Assembly: GCF_004791695.1 (NCBI RefSeq)
Contig: NZ_SRSO01000003.1
Coordinates: 124,001-188,000, forward strand
Direction of reading: 5' to 3'
Origin: Flavivirga rizhaonensis
GTDB lineage: Bacteria; Bacteroidota; Bacteroidia; Flavobacteriales; Flavobacteriaceae
DNA length: 64,000 nucleotides
The notes below the pieces were generated by a model, which did not search any database, was not told the origin of the DNA, and worked only from the letters and a program-made list of their open reading frames with translations. Positions 9,318 through 18,792 of the stretch are shown piece by piece (within the stretch, counting starts at the first letter, position 1; each line of letters opens with the position of its first letter). A program made the position numbers and the translations under genes.

Positions 9318-11189
9318 TTAATCTTTAACTAAACGTATTCCCCACATTCTACTGAATGAAGAATTTCCTTGCTTATAAAACCTAAATGTGCCATCGTCAA
9401 TTACCTGAAGAGAGTTATTATCATCAGTAAGGCTATTAACTTTCAACCAATGTTCAGTCCTACCTTTATCTAATCCATCACTCCAACCATTAGCATAACG
9501 TCTACCAGCAGTAACAAGATTCAATCCGTAAACATCAGTACCAGCTGCATAATACGACCCCAATAATGCTGTTCCATTAGATGGTGATATATAGTCCCTT
9601 ATTATATCAACATCTGCCTTACTCATAATATGCCAACCATTAGGAGCCATGAAAGGATGAATAACGGTAGGTTGACTATATACACGTCCATGACTAGTTT
9701 GCCAATCAGTTACACCAGAATAGTCATTATCGTGTTCATCATAATACAACCCTTCGGTAGCCGCACTAAGCGATGCAGGAGCTAATGCCAGATCATCTCC
9801 ATTGGTTAATTTTTTGGTTCGTAAGTTTAGAGACATCCAAACTTGTGTTCCTATTCGAACCCATGGATACTCTATAGACTCGGTCCCTCTTATATCGGTA
9901 AAAGTACCCGTCATTTGAGGCGTAAAAGAGATGACTTGAGATTCTGCTTCACCATCTGCATTTTTAGCAACAACGCGTGCGTAATATGTTTTTACGTCGT
10001 TTATATCACTAGGGATATCACTATTTTTAACTACATATTGGATTCCAGTGACATCACTAGCAACCTTAATAACTGGAGGATTTACGGTGTCTATATAAAT
10101 ATCAACAGAAGCTGCTCCTAATACACTGCCCCAAACCAAGGATTCATCTAACGACAAAGTCCCATCTATTACCTCTTCATTTAGTATAGGTGTTGCTGGA
10201 CCTGTTGCCCCTAAATAGTCAAAACTTAAAGTTTCTGTACTATAGGAATTCCCAGACCCATCTTTAGCCTCAATATTCCAAAAGTATCTTGTATTTGGCA
10301 CTAATGATGCCGTTGGGTTGTATTCGGAATCACCTGAGAAACTAGTTATTTTATTAACAGGAGGGTTCGCTGTATCAAGATATACATCATATATTACAGT
10401 TTCGCCTTCAGGATCTATTGAGTCTGTCCAATCTAGTATAACATCTCCATTAACCGCAAAAATTAATGCTTCATTTAAAGGAGAAACACTTGAAGGCAAA
10501 TCAGGGTATCCTTCCAATAATTTTAAAAATGTTCCAACTTCACTAGATGCTGTAGTTAGTGAATCGGCTACTTCTACTTTCCAATAGTATGTATCAAGGT
10601 GGTCTAACTGTGATGCATCATAATTAAAAGAGCCCGTGTTTTCTACGTTTCCAATTATCTCTGTAGGAGGATTATCTTTACCCAAGTATATATTATATTT
10701 TAAAGTTTCACCTACAGCTGACGGTGAGGTTTCCCATTCAAAATTAATAGCATCTCTAGCAAAGACTCCTGGATTTAATAATAAAGGAGAAGAAATGGTA
10801 GAAGCTGTTGTAAAACTCCAAATTTCACTCTCATTTTCGTATATCCCATCTTTAGCGACTACCTTCCAATAATAAGTTACATCTCCCTTTATTACTGTAT
10901 TATTAGTAATTCTATACTCAAGGGTTTTTAAGTTTGCTGCTCTTAATCCTAATTTGGTTTTATCTGTACCAATATAAAAGTCGTATTTTAAATTCTCTGG
11001 ATTTGTTCCTGAAGCACCCCAAGTAAACGTTGGATTAAATCCTATACCTTCAACCCCGTCTGTTGGTGTTTGTATAGAAATTTCAATGGTCGGAAAAGCA
11101 ACATTTTTATCATCATCACTCTCACAAGAAGTCATGAAAAAAAACAATGATAACATACTTAATAGAAAAAGATTTCCTATGTATTTCAT
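9318..11189 (-). CDS. Paralogous Fn3-repeat/FISUMP surface lipoprotein, first gene of the left operon
   Basis: This 623-residue protein has the same plan as its neighbour: lipobox Cys 22 (FMTSC) with SDDD after it, four Fn3-like repeats, and a FISUMP domain over the last 200 residues (WVRIGTQVWMSLNLRTKKL). Similarity to 7426-9288 is strongest in the fourth repeat and the start of the FISUMP domain (shared VYIDTVNPPV/IYIDTVNPPV and LRTKKLTNGDDL), and weak in the first repeats. This suggests an old tandem duplication with diverged binding repeats. No gene lies close upstream, so transcription of the lipoprotein-lipoprotein-SusC-SusD-SusC operon probably starts in 11190-11632. I see no convincing promoter there. 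Confidence 0.85.
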   Translation of the reverse strand: MKYIGNLFLLSMLSLFFFMTSCESDDDKNVAFPTIEISIQTPTDGVEGIGFNPTFTWGASGTNPENLKYDFYIGTDKTKLGLRAANLKTLEYRITNNTVIKGDVTYYWKVVAKDGIYENESEIWSFTTASTISSPLLLNPGVFARDAINFEWETSPSAVGETLKYNIYLGKDNPPTEIIGNVENTGSFNYDASQLDHLDTYYWKVEVADSLTTASSEVGTFLKLLEGYPDLPSSVSPLNEALIFAVNGDVILDWTDSIDPEGETVIYDVYLDTANPPVNKITSFSGDSEYNPTASLVPNTRYFWNIEAKDGSGNSYSTETLSFDYLGATGPATPILNEEVIDGTLSLDESLVWGSVLGAASVDIYIDTVNPPVIKVASDVTGIQYVVKNSDIPSDINDVKTYYARVVAKNADGEAESQVISFTPQMTGTFTDIRGTESIEYPWVRIGTQVWMSLNLRTKKLTNGDDLALAPASLSAATEGLYYDEHDNDYSGVTDWQTSHGRVYSQPTVIHPFMAPNGWHIMSKADVDIIRDYISPSNGTALLGSYYAAGTDVYGLNLVTAGRRYANGWSDGLDKGRTEHWLKVNSLTDDNNSLQVIDDGTFRFYKQGNSSFSRMWGIRLVKD

Positions 11190-11632
11190 AATTATTTGGT
11201 TTAGTTTATATAGTTTAAATTATTTTAGTTTGTACAATCCTTAAGTCTTTTTACAATTACATTAACGCTCAATTAATATATTTTTAACACTAAGCTATAA
11301 TTGTTTTACTACATTTGTTATTACAATTTTCGATTGGTCATTTTGCAATATAAATACATCAGATTCAAGTATTCTAGGTCAAATATTGCATTTAATTGCT
11401 TTTTACAGCGTGTACAAATATTCCTTTTTACTCTATTTTTTGTTCAGTTCCCCATGAATAGTAATGAAATAGTCATAATTAGGACATAATTTGTTCATTT
11501 AAAAAATAACTAATCTATGATATTTTTATTCTTGAAATTTGCGATTTCATAGGTATGACATTTTCAACAGAAATAGAGGCAAAACTTAGAAGTATATACT
11601 TCAATGGTTTAGTCTTTGATTTTATATCCGTT
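11190..11632. other. Non-coding AT-rich stretch upstream of the FISUMP operon
   Basis: About 440 bases without a plausible gene. The open frames in it have no homology I can recognise. It should contain the promoter of the minus-strand operon starting at 11189, but no clean TAnnTTTG box is visible. Confidence 0.5.
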
Positions 11633-12175
11633 TTAATCAAAAGAGATTCCTTCATTCGTTCTCATTACTGGTTGAATTATTCGTCAACATAACTAAGGAG
11701 AAACCTTCAAGGGCAAAATCCATGCGCTCATAATTTGGATCTGTACCATTATTTGACTCCAAATTCGTAACCGAGGCCCAATTAACAGCTTCTTAATTAA
11801 CACCATCCGATAACGTAATTGTTATATCCCCAAATCTAACATTCGACACAACACCATCTCTAGCGTAGTAATCAAGATATTTTAAGGATTTTCCTGTAGG
11901 AATAGCCATCTCACATTGCATCCAATTTTCATCTCTATCAGGTTTTGTGAGAAAATGATTTATAGTGTTGCTAACATTACAATCAGGAAGTGTACTTGTG
12001 GATCATAAGCAATCCATCATTCAAAATATAATTAGGATTATCACGTTTCACGCAGGGTTATTTGGTGCTCCACCAGTTGCATTTGACAAAGGCACTTCTA
12101 CCAATTGCCCAAAAGACATTTGAGCCACTAATAAGCTTGTGGCAACTAAAGTTAATTTAAGTAAATTTTTTTTCA
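11633..12175 (-). pseudogene. Chimeric remnant: secreted-protein head joined to a GH43-type tail
   Basis: An ATG at 12173-12175 opens a convincing signal peptide (MKKNLLKLTLVATSLLVAQM then SFGQ), but a stop follows after about 40 codons. Further fragments in shifting frames still look like a carbohydrate-associated beta-sandwich (for example MQCEMAIPTGKSLKYLDYYA and NYERMDFALEG). The last 15 codons before the stop at 11633-11635 read IQPVMRTNEGISFD in another frame. That nearly equals the end of the GH43 remnant at 22057-22260 (IQPVIRTNEGISFE) and fits the usual GH43 C-terminus. This looks like two dead genes fused by deletion. The identity of the head is unknown. Confidence 0.7.
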
Positions 12176-12492
12176 TAATTTCTGTTTATTTTATGGATTA
12201 AAATTCTAACTATAAAAATGTGTTTTATACACTCTTAATTTCGAATTGTAATTTCAAAAATTTACTGTTTACCCATGTCATTAAAAGTGTTCTAAATGGT
12301 ATTACATACTGTTCATTTTGAATTAATTACAGGATTAGAGCATTTTTAATGACATTAAAACCTACATCTTATTTATCTTAGGCTAAACTAAAGGTGAATC
12401 TTGTTTAAGAGTTCAAGATGTCACTTTCGAGAAATTCTGGAAGAATTTAATATTATTATGATATTAAAAAAAAGCTGCATCGTAATGATATG
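12176..12492. repeat. Non-coding stretch with a small foldback repeat
   Basis: No gene is visible. A near-perfect 17-base inverted repeat (atgtcattaaaagtgtt at 12275-12291 against 12339-12355) spans 81 bases. It may be a remnant mobile repeat or a transcript end. Confidence 0.45.
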
Positions 12493-12830
12493 TTAATAGT
12501 ATTTACCAGGCAGAAACCCTAAATCCTGCAGAGGAGTGGCACTTAGAAACCCATTTTGAACAGGTCGTTCCTTCCTAAATAGATGATTATAAGATTTAAA
12601 AAAGGGTTTAAGGTGCTCGTTTAAGAAATAACCATCAGGCAAGCCTTGACCCTTCGTAAGAATAAAGCACAAAAGCTTCGAAACCCAGGAGCATAGCATT
12701 GGATGGTGCATTGGCGCGACGTCGAAGTTTTGTGCTTGGTTCTTCTCGAGCATAAGCAAGAGAAGAAATTCCTATCGAAGGGGCGTCTTTTCTTTTGCTA
12801 CTTTTCTTTGGACGCGCAAAGAAAAGTAAA
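12493..12830. repeat. Repeat-like region with two large hairpins
   Basis: Less AT-rich than its surroundings. One inverted repeat pairs 12665-12681 (aagcacaaaagcttcga) with 12722-12737, with one bulged base. A second is an 11-bp perfect stem, 12799-12809 with 12818-12828, around the loop ggacgcgc. Sequences of this type (cttttctttggacgcgcaa) are, from general knowledge, dispersed repeats in Flavobacteriaceae. The 88-codon minus-strand frame inside it (12493-12759) has no protein-like features and I do not call it a gene. Confidence 0.5.
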
Positions 12831-13024
12831 TAATAACATATAAATCTTTTTTAAAAGATGTGGGTACACCGTAGCTGTCAGACAGGCAAATAAATTTTCT
12901 TATCCGAGATTCACGTATATTTTAATAAAGTAGGAGCCATATTTTCTATCTCAACTATATAGTTACGAGAAGTGCTTGTAAATAAGTGTAATGATATAGT
13001 TAAGATAGAACAGAAGCTGCTGTA

Positions 13025-14515
13025 TCATTCTTTAACAATAACTTCAGCAAGTGTTAAATTCCCAGTACCATTCAATTGAATTTTAACAAAACGGCCTTTA
13101 ACATGAGGAACGGTTAATGTCTTTGAAGGATTAGGAAATTCTTTTTGAATGGATTTCCAAACCGTATTTCCGGCAGCATCAATTATAGAAACCGTATAAT
13201 CTTTTAATGAATTCATAGCGTCGTCTGTACGATTAAAAATGGTAATTTCATTAATGCTATGTGTATCACCTAAATCTACACGCCACCAAGGTTTTTCTTC
13301 TTCTAAAGTCCATGACGTTTGTTCCATCATAGTGTTTCCTTCGGTGACCCCATCTACGGCAATTTCAGCACGTGGATAAGCTCGTTTATCTCGTACAAAC
13401 TCATGAGTACTTGATTGCACACAAGGTTTCATGAAAGCCAAATTTTCCTCTACGTTATATTGATAACCCCAATTAGATCCCATTTCTAAATCTACTGGCT
13501 TCTCCCAAACATCAGCAACTTCTTTTAAACGAACAAAAACATCATCATCGATACCTCCATCAATGTTGGGAGAAATATTCAGAATGTAAACCGAATTGTG
13601 CGAATTATAACTATCCAATTTTCCTAAAATATAATCTACACTTTTATGGACCCCCATGTCGTTATTGTCGTCCCACCACCAATCGATTTGCAAAAAATCG
13701 GAAGCTGCTGTTGGTCTTAAATAATCTGGATGATACGGATAGTCTCTCCCAGCAGCATCTGCAAAAGGTACTTCTGCATGTGCTAAATTGGATTCATAAG
13801 TATGTGAAACAATTAAACATTCTGGCTGTAATTTTTTGACTAAGGTTAAGATTTCTCCATAATTGATATCATCAAAACTTGGCGTTGTTGGCCATGTGCT
13901 CCAACCATCAAAATTTATATAATCTATTTTACCGTAATTGGTTAATAATTCAGTTATTTGATTTTTAATAAATTGTACATCATTCCCAGAAGTGATTCCA
14001 TTATTAATCGTATGGTGATAATCTAAAATTGAATAATAGAGTCCTATTTTTAGACCTTCTTTACGAAACGCGTCCGTAAACACTTTTACAATGTCTGTGG
14101 TATCTTTTGAAGACGCCACATCATAATCAGTAAATTCACTGTCCCATAAACAAAACCCACCATGATGTTTCGTGGTCAACCAACCACCTTCCATACGTGC
14201 CACTTTTACAGCTTTCACCCATTCTTCTATCTTTAATCCCGATGGGGCAAACATAGATGCAGGTTCCTCACCTGAAGAACGCCCATGATGTTCTTTAGAA
14301 GTAGCATTTTTGAAAGTACACATATTATAGTGGAAATAGGCCTGATAACGGGTGTTAACAAATTCATGCTGAAGTTCGGCAAGACTTTTGACTCGCTCTT
14401 TAGTTGCTACTTTATCTATATTTTCTTCTTTTGATTGACACGCAATCAAAAAAACTATAGATATAATAGTAAGATATATATATTTGGGTAAACTTGTAAT
14501 ATTATTGATTTTCAT
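13025..14515 (-). CDS. GH29 alpha-L-fucosidase lipoprotein with C-terminal F5/8 type C (CBM32-like) domain
   Basis: The 496-residue protein has a lipobox at Cys 26 (FLIAC). A GH29 (beta/alpha)8 domain spans about 40-345 with the family signatures KHHGGFCLWDSEFTDYDV (116-133) and YINFDGW, where Asp 203 is the expected nucleophile. Residues from about 365 to the end form a discoidin-like fold (AVDGVTEGNTMMEQTSWTLE, WWRVDLGDTHSINEITIFNR), probably binding galactose or fucose. The FDGW motif and the short N-terminus differ from the two FDWG-type GH29s in this locus, so it probably has another linkage preference. The 5' leader is nearly identical to that of the gene at 14825-16147; a broken copy of that gene's tail lies directly upstream. 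Confidence 0.9.
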   Translation of the reverse strand: MKINNITSLPKYIYLTIISIVFLIACQSKEENIDKVATKERVKSLAELQHEFVNTRYQAYFHYNMCTFKNATSKEHHGRSSGEEPASMFAPSGLKIEEWVKAVKVARMEGGWLTTKHHGGFCLWDSEFTDYDVASSKDTTDIVKVFTDAFRKEGLKIGLYYSILDYHHTINNGITSGNDVQFIKNQITELLTNYGKIDYINFDGWSTWPTTPSFDDINYGEILTLVKKLQPECLIVSHTYESNLAHAEVPFADAAGRDYPYHPDYLRPTAASDFLQIDWWWDDNNDMGVHKSVDYILGKLDSYNSHNSVYILNISPNIDGGIDDDVFVRLKEVADVWEKPVDLEMGSNWGYQYNVEENLAFMKPCVQSSTHEFVRDKRAYPRAEIAVDGVTEGNTMMEQTSWTLEEEKPWWRVDLGDTHSINEITIFNRTDDAMNSLKDYTVSIIDAAGNTVWKSIQKEFPNPSKTLTVPHVKGRFVKIQLNGTGNLTLAEVIVKE

Positions 14516-14530
14516 TTTTTAATATTTAAA

Positions 14531-14785
14531 TTATAATTTTATCTCATGTAAACCCAAGGAATATGCACTTCCCCTAGGTTTGATTTTTTTTTTGACAAAA
14601 TCAGGGTTATTCCTATCCTTGTTATACATATAATTTGCAGAATAATACAACCACATTGTTTGCCTTCATCACTAATGAATTTAGTCGGAATATTCACAAA
14701 ATAAGCTTATGGACCAAAATCCTTCATGTATGTAATCATATTCCAAGAACCTGTAACATTATCAGACCCAATTATGTAATCATTT
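14531..14785 (-). pseudogene. Duplicated C-terminal tail of the 14825-16147 gene
   Basis: The minus strand from about 14785 down to the TAA at 14531-14533 repeats the last 85 or so codons of the intact gene next door. The two share DNVTG(S/P)WNM(I/V)TYMKDFGP, YFVNIPTKFISD and the end SLxLHEIKL. The copy has an in-frame TAA where the intact gene has the Gln codon of GPQAYF, plus a frameshift after SDEGK. It is therefore dead and forms part of the leader before the GH29 gene at 14515. Confidence 0.85.
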
Positions 14786-14824
14786 TTTTGAAGCCTTTTC
14801 ATTTTTGGAGGGTAAATTAATATC

Positions 14825-16147
14825 TTATTCCATATCTAACTTTATCTCATGTAGACTCAAGGAATAGGCACTTCCTTTAGGCTTAATTTTTTTGACAAAT
14901 TCAGCATCACTTCCGTCCTTACTATACATATAGTTTGCAGAATAACACAGCCACATCGTTTTGCCATCATCACTGATGAATTTAGTCGGAATATTCACAA
15001 AATAGGCCTGTGGGCCAAAATCCTTCATGTATGTAACCATATTCCATGGTCCGGTAACATTATCGGATTCAAGTATGTAGGTATCGTACTCTTTACGGCT
15101 TGTTATTTCTCTATGTCCATCGGTAACGCACATAAAGTATTTTTTAAGTGGTGCATTATAGGTAATCGTTACAATGCCACTATTGTTGTTCCATTCAAAT
15201 ACAGGTTTTATTTTAGAGAACTTTTTAGACCATTTGGCTTCCCCTTTTTTATTATAGCCACAGAAATATTCATATTTTGAGGCATCATTGATGTTTTCAA
15301 CCGAAGGGGTTACCCGCGCCATAAAAACTGCGTCCGCACTATTCCATGAATTGTTGCTGATTCGTGGTGCTACATCAGGACTGATCGAACCATGACCGAC
15401 CAAGTAGGCCTTTCCATCTGGAGAATGTTCCATATTCTTTCCAAAATCAACAAAATGGGGGGCTCCCATTTTTATAAAGGGGCCTTGTTTTCCCTCGTCC
15501 AGGTCCAGCTGATCTCGGGAAGGTTCTGGAAACAAGGGATCCGCTGGTGTGTGCGGCGGTTCTGTCCATGTTTTTCCATAGTCCGATGAATAACGGAACC
15601 CGACCAAAGGCCCTTGGATATACCAACCGAAATCTTTATTTATAACCTGGTTAGGACAGTCAATTGAATAGGAACCATAGTACCAAACTCCATTATAAAA
15701 AAGACTTCCACAGGGATACCTTCCTTTATAAGGCAGGGCAGAAGAAGCATGAATTCCATAGTTTTCGATATGCAGATCCATAGGGTCGTCACCTACAATT
15801 TTAGCATGTCCCCTTTTGGAGTTTTCCCCCGCACCAGACCAAACATACTTCATATCGGTTCCAATAGTACCATCTGTCCAAGGGGAATAAAGGTTTCCAT
15901 CGGAGGCCCAAGTAGGGTACCATGTATCGGCTTTGGTATAGTTGGCAAAACGTCCTGTAAACAAAATTCCTTTAATCGAGGCGGAAGTTTTGAATGGAGA
16001 TGACTCCGGAGCTTCACTTTCCCATACCTTAGGAGCATCTTGATTAGACAATTCATTACTTTTAAATGTCCAAATTTCATTTTTATCTTGTGCGGTTGTG
16101 TGAACAGCAATGATCAAGCAACATATGCATAATAATATTTTTTTCAT
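14825..16147 (-). CDS. Secreted probable beta-propeller protein, candidate glycoside hydrolase of unassigned family
   Basis: The 440-residue protein has a signal peptide (cleavage near TTAQ, residue 19) and no lipobox. Repeated patterns such as DTWYPTWASDGNLYSPWTDG, a GFRYSSDYGKTW (BNR/Asp-box-like) strand, PHFVDFGKNMEHSPDGKAYL and MWLCYSANY suggest a five-bladed propeller. GH43, GH117 and DUF4185/GH183-type enzymes have this fold, but I cannot assign it to one of them. Asp and Glu residues near the blade starts (W-A-S-D-G-N, HFVDFG, MEHSPDG) are candidate catalytic residues. It lies in the enzyme block between two GH29 genes. A broken tail copy lies downstream, so the gene was once duplicated. 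Confidence 0.7.
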   Translation of the reverse strand: MKKILLCICCLIIAVHTTAQDKNEIWTFKSNELSNQDAPKVWESEAPESSPFKTSASIKGILFTGRFANYTKADTWYPTWASDGNLYSPWTDGTIGTDMKYVWSGAGENSKRGHAKIVGDDPMDLHIENYGIHASSALPYKGRYPCGSLFYNGVWYYGSYSIDCPNQVINKDFGWYIQGPLVGFRYSSDYGKTWTEPPHTPADPLFPEPSRDQLDLDEGKQGPFIKMGAPHFVDFGKNMEHSPDGKAYLVGHGSISPDVAPRISNNSWNSADAVFMARVTPSVENINDASKYEYFCGYNKKGEAKWSKKFSKIKPVFEWNNNSGIVTITYNAPLKKYFMCVTDGHREITSRKEYDTYILESDNVTGPWNMVTYMKDFGPQAYFVNIPTKFISDDGKTMWLCYSANYMYSKDGSDAEFVKKIKPKGSAYSLSLHEIKLDME

Positions 16148-16441
16148 TTTTTAATATTTAAATTGTAATTTTATTCTTTATTAAATATTCAGTGACTGAA
16201 ATAACTAGGTAATTACCTTTTATTTACAATTTCAGCATTATATCGTCCACCTTTATCGTTCAAAAACCTATAGTACTTCAATATTCTGGATAAACATATG
16301 GTGCTTCAATTTACTAAAATTATTTGTAACACTCTGAAAGAAAACAGCATGTATTTTCACAAAAAAAACATCCTATTGACCAAATCTTTTGTTGTTTTAT
16401 ATGCTTGATTTTAAACATATAAACGATTAAATATCAAACAC

Positions 16442-18313
16442 CTAATCCAAAGGGGCCAGTTCAATTTGCCAGAAACGTTGAATTCCAGGGAAATTATCAA
16501 AATCTTGAGCTTTTAATTCTATTTGATATAGACCAGATTTTTTAAAGGTTATCACACCGTAATCCTTTATAACGCTTTCGCCATACTTGGTACGTGGTTC
16601 CGTTTCAAATTTCAATGCATCTTCTCCATTCGATAAAACCATTCTTGCAGCTCTAAAACGCGTTGCAAGCTCCCCTCTTACTATATATTTACCAGGAACT
16701 TTAACATTCACCAACCAATATGCCTTATCCCACGCATTATGCCAATTTTGAAGGCCATTTTTCTGAATTTTACCATCTACGGGATTCACTATACGTTTTT
16801 GAATATGCCCCGTAGTAGTTGCATTATTACCATTTAAGTTTAAAACCTCTAATTTTGAAAACGGATCTGCTTTCAAATCAAAACCTTCAATTTTGAAAAC
16901 ATAAGCATGTTTAAAGGAAAGATCTCCTGCTTTTATTCCAAGCTTTTTAATAGTGAGTTTTTCATCGGCTATAGAATAATCAACTTCACCACTGCCTAAT
17001 AAAGTAATTTTGGCTTTATTAGATTTTCCTTTAACCTGAATTTTATCAAATGTAAAACCTTCACCAGGCCAATCCAGACAAATAGCATATAAATTGCCAT
17101 CTTTTTGAGTATAATGCACATTCATGGTATTACTTTGTGGAGCAGAGCAATATTCCATGTAATACCCGTTTTTACCATACATATTTGGTCCTTCTCCAGC
17201 CACACGCCAAGGACGGGTTCCGTAAATAGCTTCACCATTAATTTTTAACCAGTCACCAACTTCATATAACATTTCTTTTTGACCTCCCGGAATTGTACCA
17301 TCTGCAGCAGGACAAACATTTAACAACATAACACCATTTTTACTAACAACTCTAATTAATTCATGTAGCAACCATCGTGAAGATTTGGTTTTTAATCCTT
17401 TTCGATAACTCCAATAATGTCCACCTGTTGACTGATCGGTTTGCCATAATTCTGGCAATAAATCTCTTGGGCTACCACTTTCATAATCATGCACACCTAC
17501 CCCTTTAGGTAATTGATCCAATTTACGAGTAATGATTACCTCTTTGCCCCATTCTTTCTCTTTTGAATAATAGTAGGAAGCAAATTTTTGACGATACTCC
17601 ATCGGAATAGCTCGCAACCCCCAATCGAACCAAATTTGATCTGGTTGGTAATTGTCAATAACTTCTTTTAACTTTCCAAACCAACGTTCGTAGCTTTGTT
17701 CTAAAGGTAATTTACCGTACAAATCTGCATATTTAGGGTCGGCTGTATGAGTCCCTTCTACGGTTTCATAATATCCATCAATATTAAACCCATGGTGAAA
17801 CGATGTGATGACCTTCATATCATTCTTACGAATTTCACGAACCAATTCGCCAACAACATCTCTTTTTGGTCCCATTTTCTTTGTATTCCAACGGTTAATT
17901 TTACTACCCCACATTGAAAAACCATCGTGATGCTCTGCAACTGGACCTGCAAATTTAGCACCTGCACGCTTATATAAATCAGCCCACTCTTTTGGGTTCC
18001 AATTTTTTAATTTAAACATCGGTATAAAATCGTGGTAACCAAATTTATCTAAAGAACCGTAAGTTTCGATATGATGTTTTTGTACCTTATGATTGTCTTG
18101 ATACATATAGCGCGGATACCACTCACCCTCGAAAGCAGGTACACAATACACGCCAAGGTGCGCATAAATACCAAATTTAGCATCTTTAAACCATTCTGGG
18201 ATGTTATGCTGTTGAAGCGTTTCCCAACTCATTTCAATAGTTTTATCTTTTGTTTGTGCGAATGAACAAACAAAAAACAAAACTAAAAACCATGTCATAC
18301 CTACTTTTTTCAT
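16442..18313 (-). CDS. GH29 alpha-L-fucosidase, secreted
   Basis: The 623-residue protein has a signal peptide ending at CSFAQ (about residue 20). Typical GH29 blocks are [21 protein letters not shown] (41-61), EHHDGFSMWGSKINRWN (127-143) and MGPKRDVVGELVREIR. The nucleophile motif DQIWFDWG places the nucleophile at Asp 230. From about 470 to the end is a beta-sandwich that may be a second binding module. The closest relative in the window is the GH29 at 29664-31226. A frameshifted copy of its first 60 codons, with the upstream DNA, lies at about 22255-22560. The enzyme should remove terminal alpha-L-fucose in the periplasm or outside the cell. Confidence 0.92.
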   Translation of the reverse strand: MKKVGMTWFLVLFFVCSFAQTKDKTIEMSWETLQQHNIPEWFKDAKFGIYAHLGVYCVPAFEGEWYPRYMYQDNHKVQKHHIETYGSLDKFGYHDFIPMFKLKNWNPKEWADLYKRAGAKFAGPVAEHHDGFSMWGSKINRWNTKKMGPKRDVVGELVREIRKNDMKVITSFHHGFNIDGYYETVEGTHTADPKYADLYGKLPLEQSYERWFGKLKEVIDNYQPDQIWFDWGLRAIPMEYRQKFASYYYSKEKEWGKEVIITRKLDQLPKGVGVHDYESGSPRDLLPELWQTDQSTGGHYWSYRKGLKTKSSRWLLHELIRVVSKNGVMLLNVCPAADGTIPGGQKEMLYEVGDWLKINGEAIYGTRPWRVAGEGPNMYGKNGYYMEYCSAPQSNTMNVHYTQKDGNLYAICLDWPGEGFTFDKIQVKGKSNKAKITLLGSGEVDYSIADEKLTIKKLGIKAGDLSFKHAYVFKIEGFDLKADPFSKLEVLNLNGNNATTTGHIQKRIVNPVDGKIQKNGLQNWHNAWDKAYWLVNVKVPGKYIVRGELATRFRAARMVLSNGEDALKFETEPRTKYGESVIKDYGVITFKKSGLYQIELKAQDFDNFPGIQRFWQIELAPLD

Positions 18314-18792
18314 TTTGTCTATTATTTTATAATATATTATTTAAAAATTTCTACAACTATTGATTCAATCAAAACTACTAAACCTTGACCTTGATTAGGT
18401 ATAATAAACCATCAGTTTGGTGCATAGATTGTTCATATCTTAAACCCGCTTTGTGCATTGGAAAATCTATTACAGCTCCCAGCTACTGTAAAATATAGCG
18501 CTTTGCTACATTTTTAAGTTTTACCGTAGTGGTACTATGCTAAAACTTATAAAATGTCATATTTTATTGCATCTGAAAGCTTCATCACGAAGTTCCAATG
18601 CATAAAGCGGGTTAAAACAACATGCCATTAATAATGGATTTTAAAAATTGACATTCTATTCCGTTATATCGAATTGACTTTAATAGCACATAGCGAGCTA
18701 TTTTTTGAAAACGAGCCGATATGTTTTTGGGATAGTGTCAAAATGGATGAAGCTTTGTAAATGAATACTTGACTTGACTCTAAATGAAGCAA
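18314..18792. other. Non-coding gap holding a 171-base inverted-repeat element
   Basis: It contains the leader of the GH29 gene at 16442-18313. Its sequence from 18360 to 18442 and from 18614 to about 18700 is repeated, without the element at 18443-18613, at 22380-22540. No gene is visible. Confidence 0.6.
18443..18613. mobile_element. MITE-like 171-bp foldback element
   Basis: The ends are 21-base inverted repeats, aacccgctttgtgcattgga-a (18443-18463) and its complement (18593-18613), with one mismatch. The middle is itself palindromic (acatttttaagtttta pairing with taaaacttataaaatgt). TTAA occurs at both borders and could be a target duplication. The duplicated leader at about 22,460 has the same flanks without the element, which supports insertion as a unit. 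It has no coding capacity. Confidence 0.75.

Noticed and set aside
12493..12759. 88-codon minus-strand open frame
   Set aside because: It covers a hairpin-rich repeat, has no domain-like pattern or leader, and its sequence is explained by the repeat.
16213..16287. 24-codon open tail (ILKYYRFLNDKGGRYNAEI...) on the minus strand downstream of the GH29 at 16442
   Set aside because: It could be the end of another lost gene, but it is too short to assign to a family.
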